From Blastocatellia bacterium (GTDB lineage: Bacteria; Acidobacteriota; Blastocatellia; UBA7656), in assembly GCA_035275065.1 (NCBI GenBank), contig DATENM010000155.1, positions 1-44,290 on the forward strand: DNA of 44,290 nt, written 5' to 3'. This document shows, piece by piece, positions 42,880 through 44,290 of this stretch. Under the pieces are notes generated by a model, which saw only the letters and a list, made by a program, of their open reading frames with translations, was not told the origin of the DNA and made no database searches. The position numbers and the translations under genes are program-made. Each line of letters opens with the position of its first letter. Position 1 is the stretch's first letter.

Positions 42880-43712
42880 TTACTCCAAAGAAAAGTCTCG
42901 GTCAGAACTTCCTCGCCGACCCTCAGGTTGCGCGCCGCATCGTGGATCGCGTCGCGCCCGAGCCGCATGACTTGATCCTCGAAATCGGCCCCGGCACCGG
43001 CGCGCTCACTGCGCTGCTCGCCGAAGCCGGAGGTTACCTGGTGGCCATCGAGATTGATCGGCGGCTGATCGAAGAACTGCAAAGCCGTTTTGCCGGCGAC
43101 CGCGTGACGATCATCGAAGCCGACGCGCTCGCGGTTGACTGGAACGAGGTACTCGATAGGGCAGGCACCGCCTGGCGCAACGCCACCGGCATGACAGGCG
43201 AGCCGCGTGCCCGCGTGGTTGCGAATCTGCCTTATTACATTTCGACGCCAATCATCGAGCGGCTAATGGCCACAGGCCGCCGCCTCTTTGACATGACGCT
43301 GATGCTGCAAAGCGAAGTCGTTGAGCGCATCGCCAGCCCGCCCGGCAGCCGCGAGTATGGCTACCTGTCGGTGCTGGTGCAGTATCATTGCCTGGCGACA
43401 AAGCTGTTTGAAGTGTCGCCTGCCGCCTTCCGCCCGCGCCCGAAAGTGCAATCGGCCATCTTGCGCCTGCTGGTTCGCCAGCAGCCCGCGGTTGATGTGG
43501 CAGACCGCGCGGGATTTTTCGCGCTGGTGCGCGCAGCGTTTGCGCAGCGGCGCAAGACCATCGCCAATAACCTGAAGGCCGCTCGCCTGGCGCTCGGCAT
43601 TAACGAAGAGATCGACGCGGTGCTGGCGCGCGCCGGCATCGAGCCCATGCGCCGCGCCGAGACGTTATCGCTCGACGAGTTCGCTAAACTTTTTCATGCC
43701 CTGTTTGAATAA
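42876..43712 (+). CDS. rsmA: 16S rRNA dimethyladenosine transferase
   Basis: This 278-aa SAM-dependent enzyme (KsgA) dimethylates two adjacent adenosines in the 3'-terminal helix of 16S rRNA, a late step of small-subunit assembly. N-terminal KKSLGQNFLADP, SAM loop EIGPGTG (36-42), catalytic NLPYY (117-121) and the PRPKVQSAILRL segment are canonical. An insert of about a dozen residues near 95-112 (DRAGTAWRNATGMTGEPRAR) is longer than in E. coli. The start is TTG at 42876, overlapping the ribD stop as TTGA, which suggests translational coupling. Identification is firm; the start is likely because KKSLGQNF follows directly. Confidence 0.96.
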   Translation: MITPKKSLGQNFLADPQVARRIVDRVAPEPHDLILEIGPGTGALTALLAEAGGYLVAIEIDRRLIEELQSRFAGDRVTIIEADALAVDWNEVLDRAGTAWRNATGMTGEPRARVVANLPYYISTPIIERLMATGRRLFDMTLMLQSEVVERIASPPGSREYGYLSVLVQYHCLATKLFEVSPAAFRPRPKVQSAILRLLVRQQPAVDVADRAGFFALVRAAFAQRRKTIANNLKAARLALGINEEIDAVLARAGIEPMRRAETLSLDEFAKLFHALFE

Positions 43713-43718
43713 CTGATG

Positions 43719-43784
43719 TAGAATGAATCCGCCGCCGGGTGATAGAAAATATAAAAACAGTGATGCTTCCCGGATGACCGGCGG
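43719..43784 (+). promoter_or_regulatory. Putative comM promoter and leader stem
   Basis: The -10-like TAGAAT (43719-43724) is followed by a stem: CCGCCG-CCGGG (43729-43739) pairs with CCCGG (43769-43773) and CGGCGG (43779-43784), with a 5-nt bulge and an A-rich 29-nt loop. The leader runs on to the ATG at 43866. It may regulate comM or terminate rsmA; it fits no riboswitch class I recognise. Confidence 0.4.
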
Positions 43785-43865
43785 TTAATCGTAACTCAAC
43801 GCTCCGAATCGCTTCCCCACATCATCAACCGGGCTTGCCGTCTGGGCAACGCAGGGAGGCGAACG

Positions 43866-44290
43866 ATGCTATTTAAAACTTTGAGCGCCGCCGTCTATGG
43901 CATTGATGCCTATGTGATGGACGTTGAAGTTGACCTGTCGCCAAAGGCGGGCGATAGCCTTGCGCCATCCTTCACGATGGTCGGCTTGCCCGATGCGGCG
44001 GTGCGCGAGAGCCGCGAGCGCATCCGCGCCGCCATCAACAACTGCGGCCTTTTCTTCCCCATTCACCGCGTCACGGTTAACCTCGCGCCCGCCGACATCA
44101 AGAAGGAAGGCTCTGGCTTTGACCTGCCCATCGCCGTCGGCATTCTCGGGGCCAACGGCGACCTCAAGTGCGAAAGCCTGGATGATACGGTGATTGTCGG
44201 CGAGCTGTCGCTCGATGGCCGCGTGCGGCCCATCAAGGGCGCGCTATCGATTGCGGTGGCGACGCGGGCGGGCGGCGCGCGTCGTTTGCT
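43866..44290 (+). CDS. comM: YifB/ComM family magnesium chelatase-like ATPase, N-terminal part
   Basis: The gene is cut by the window end; 141 codons are visible. The N-terminal MLFKTLSAAVYGIDAYVMDVEVD, then FTMVGLPDAAVRESRERIRAAI, VNLAPADIKKEGSGFDLPIAVGIL and VGELSLDGRVRP, is the characteristic LonA-like domain at the start of YifB/ComM proteins, before the AAA+ domain. ComM promotes branch migration during natural transformation in some bacteria. GGAGG lies well before the ATG at 43866. It is transcribed separately from rsmA with a 150-base leader region. Confidence 0.95.
   Translation, partial: MLFKTLSAAVYGIDAYVMDVEVDLSPKAGDSLAPSFTMVGLPDAAVRESRERIRAAINNCGLFFPIHRVTVNLAPADIKKEGSGFDLPIAVGILGANGDLKCESLDDTVIVGELSLDGRVRPIKGALSIAVATRAGGARRL

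Noticed and set aside
43719..43865. Cyclic-di-GMP riboswitch before comM
   Set aside because: The conserved core sequences of that class are absent.

Overview
The window reads as a piece of a GC-rich, Gram-negative-type bacterial chromosome. Protein sequences and gene style (a TPR regulator-like family, many secreted proteins, Uma2, subtilase, an isolated alpha-2-macroglobulin) suggest Acidobacteriota, possibly Blastocatellia. That placement is inference from recall and was not tested. No phage, plasmid, transposase or CRISPR array is visible. Most of the window is housekeeping genes mixed with envelope, secreted and signalling genes.

Layout. 1-3500: a repeat-rich leader, sucD, a small unknown gene, a purine permease of the AzgA type and a coiled-coil protein with a duplicated start region. 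3527-6916: tRNA-Gly(CCC) with its promoter, a DUF2071 protein and a soluble three-PAS hybrid histidine kinase. 6942-10768 (minus): a 172-aa exported protein, a TolB-like propeller protein, a 67-aa charged protein and an ENPP-type phosphodiesterase. 10943-13795: a membrane histidine kinase and its NtrC-type sigma-54 activator, three bases apart. 13880-17100 (minus): a small Cys protein, mobA, a YitT membrane protein, a 48-aa membrane peptide, a doubtful exported ORF and an HTH-like protein. 17101-19721: twin rightward promoters, a Cys-rich exported protein, a TPR protein starting back-to-back with it, a conserved hypothetical and a 65-aa membrane protein. 19852-27828: a secreted M28 peptidase divergent from a 2015-aa alpha-2-macroglobulin with an intact thioester. 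27986-32878 (minus): an operon DUF1015-ackA-serA-serC behind a strong promoter. 33159-36298: a TPR protein, an exported or lipoprotein partner and a Uma2 nuclease. 36381-41085 (minus): a subtilase and a zinc alcohol dehydrogenase. 41269-44290: tsaD, a deaminase-only RibD, rsmA and the start of comM/yifB.

The most unusual feature is in the spacers. At least eight of them carry an inverted repeat whose arms are built from short, tandemly iterated or self-palindromic words (examples: GATGAATGATGAA, CTTTTGCC, GACTTCTGACTCCTG, GCGCAAGCT). Two share the same outer arms around different inner hairpins, and two others are near-identical copies 2.3 kb apart. They occur in convergent, divergent and co-directional spacers, so termination alone does not explain them. 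They look like an uncharacterised dispersed element family. Other points worth following are the twin TTGACA-N17-TAAAAC promoters at 17206 and 17376, the back-to-back exported/TPR pair, a duplicated ribosome-binding region at 3102-3133, likely leaderless starts at mobA and tsaD, and RibD without its reductase half.
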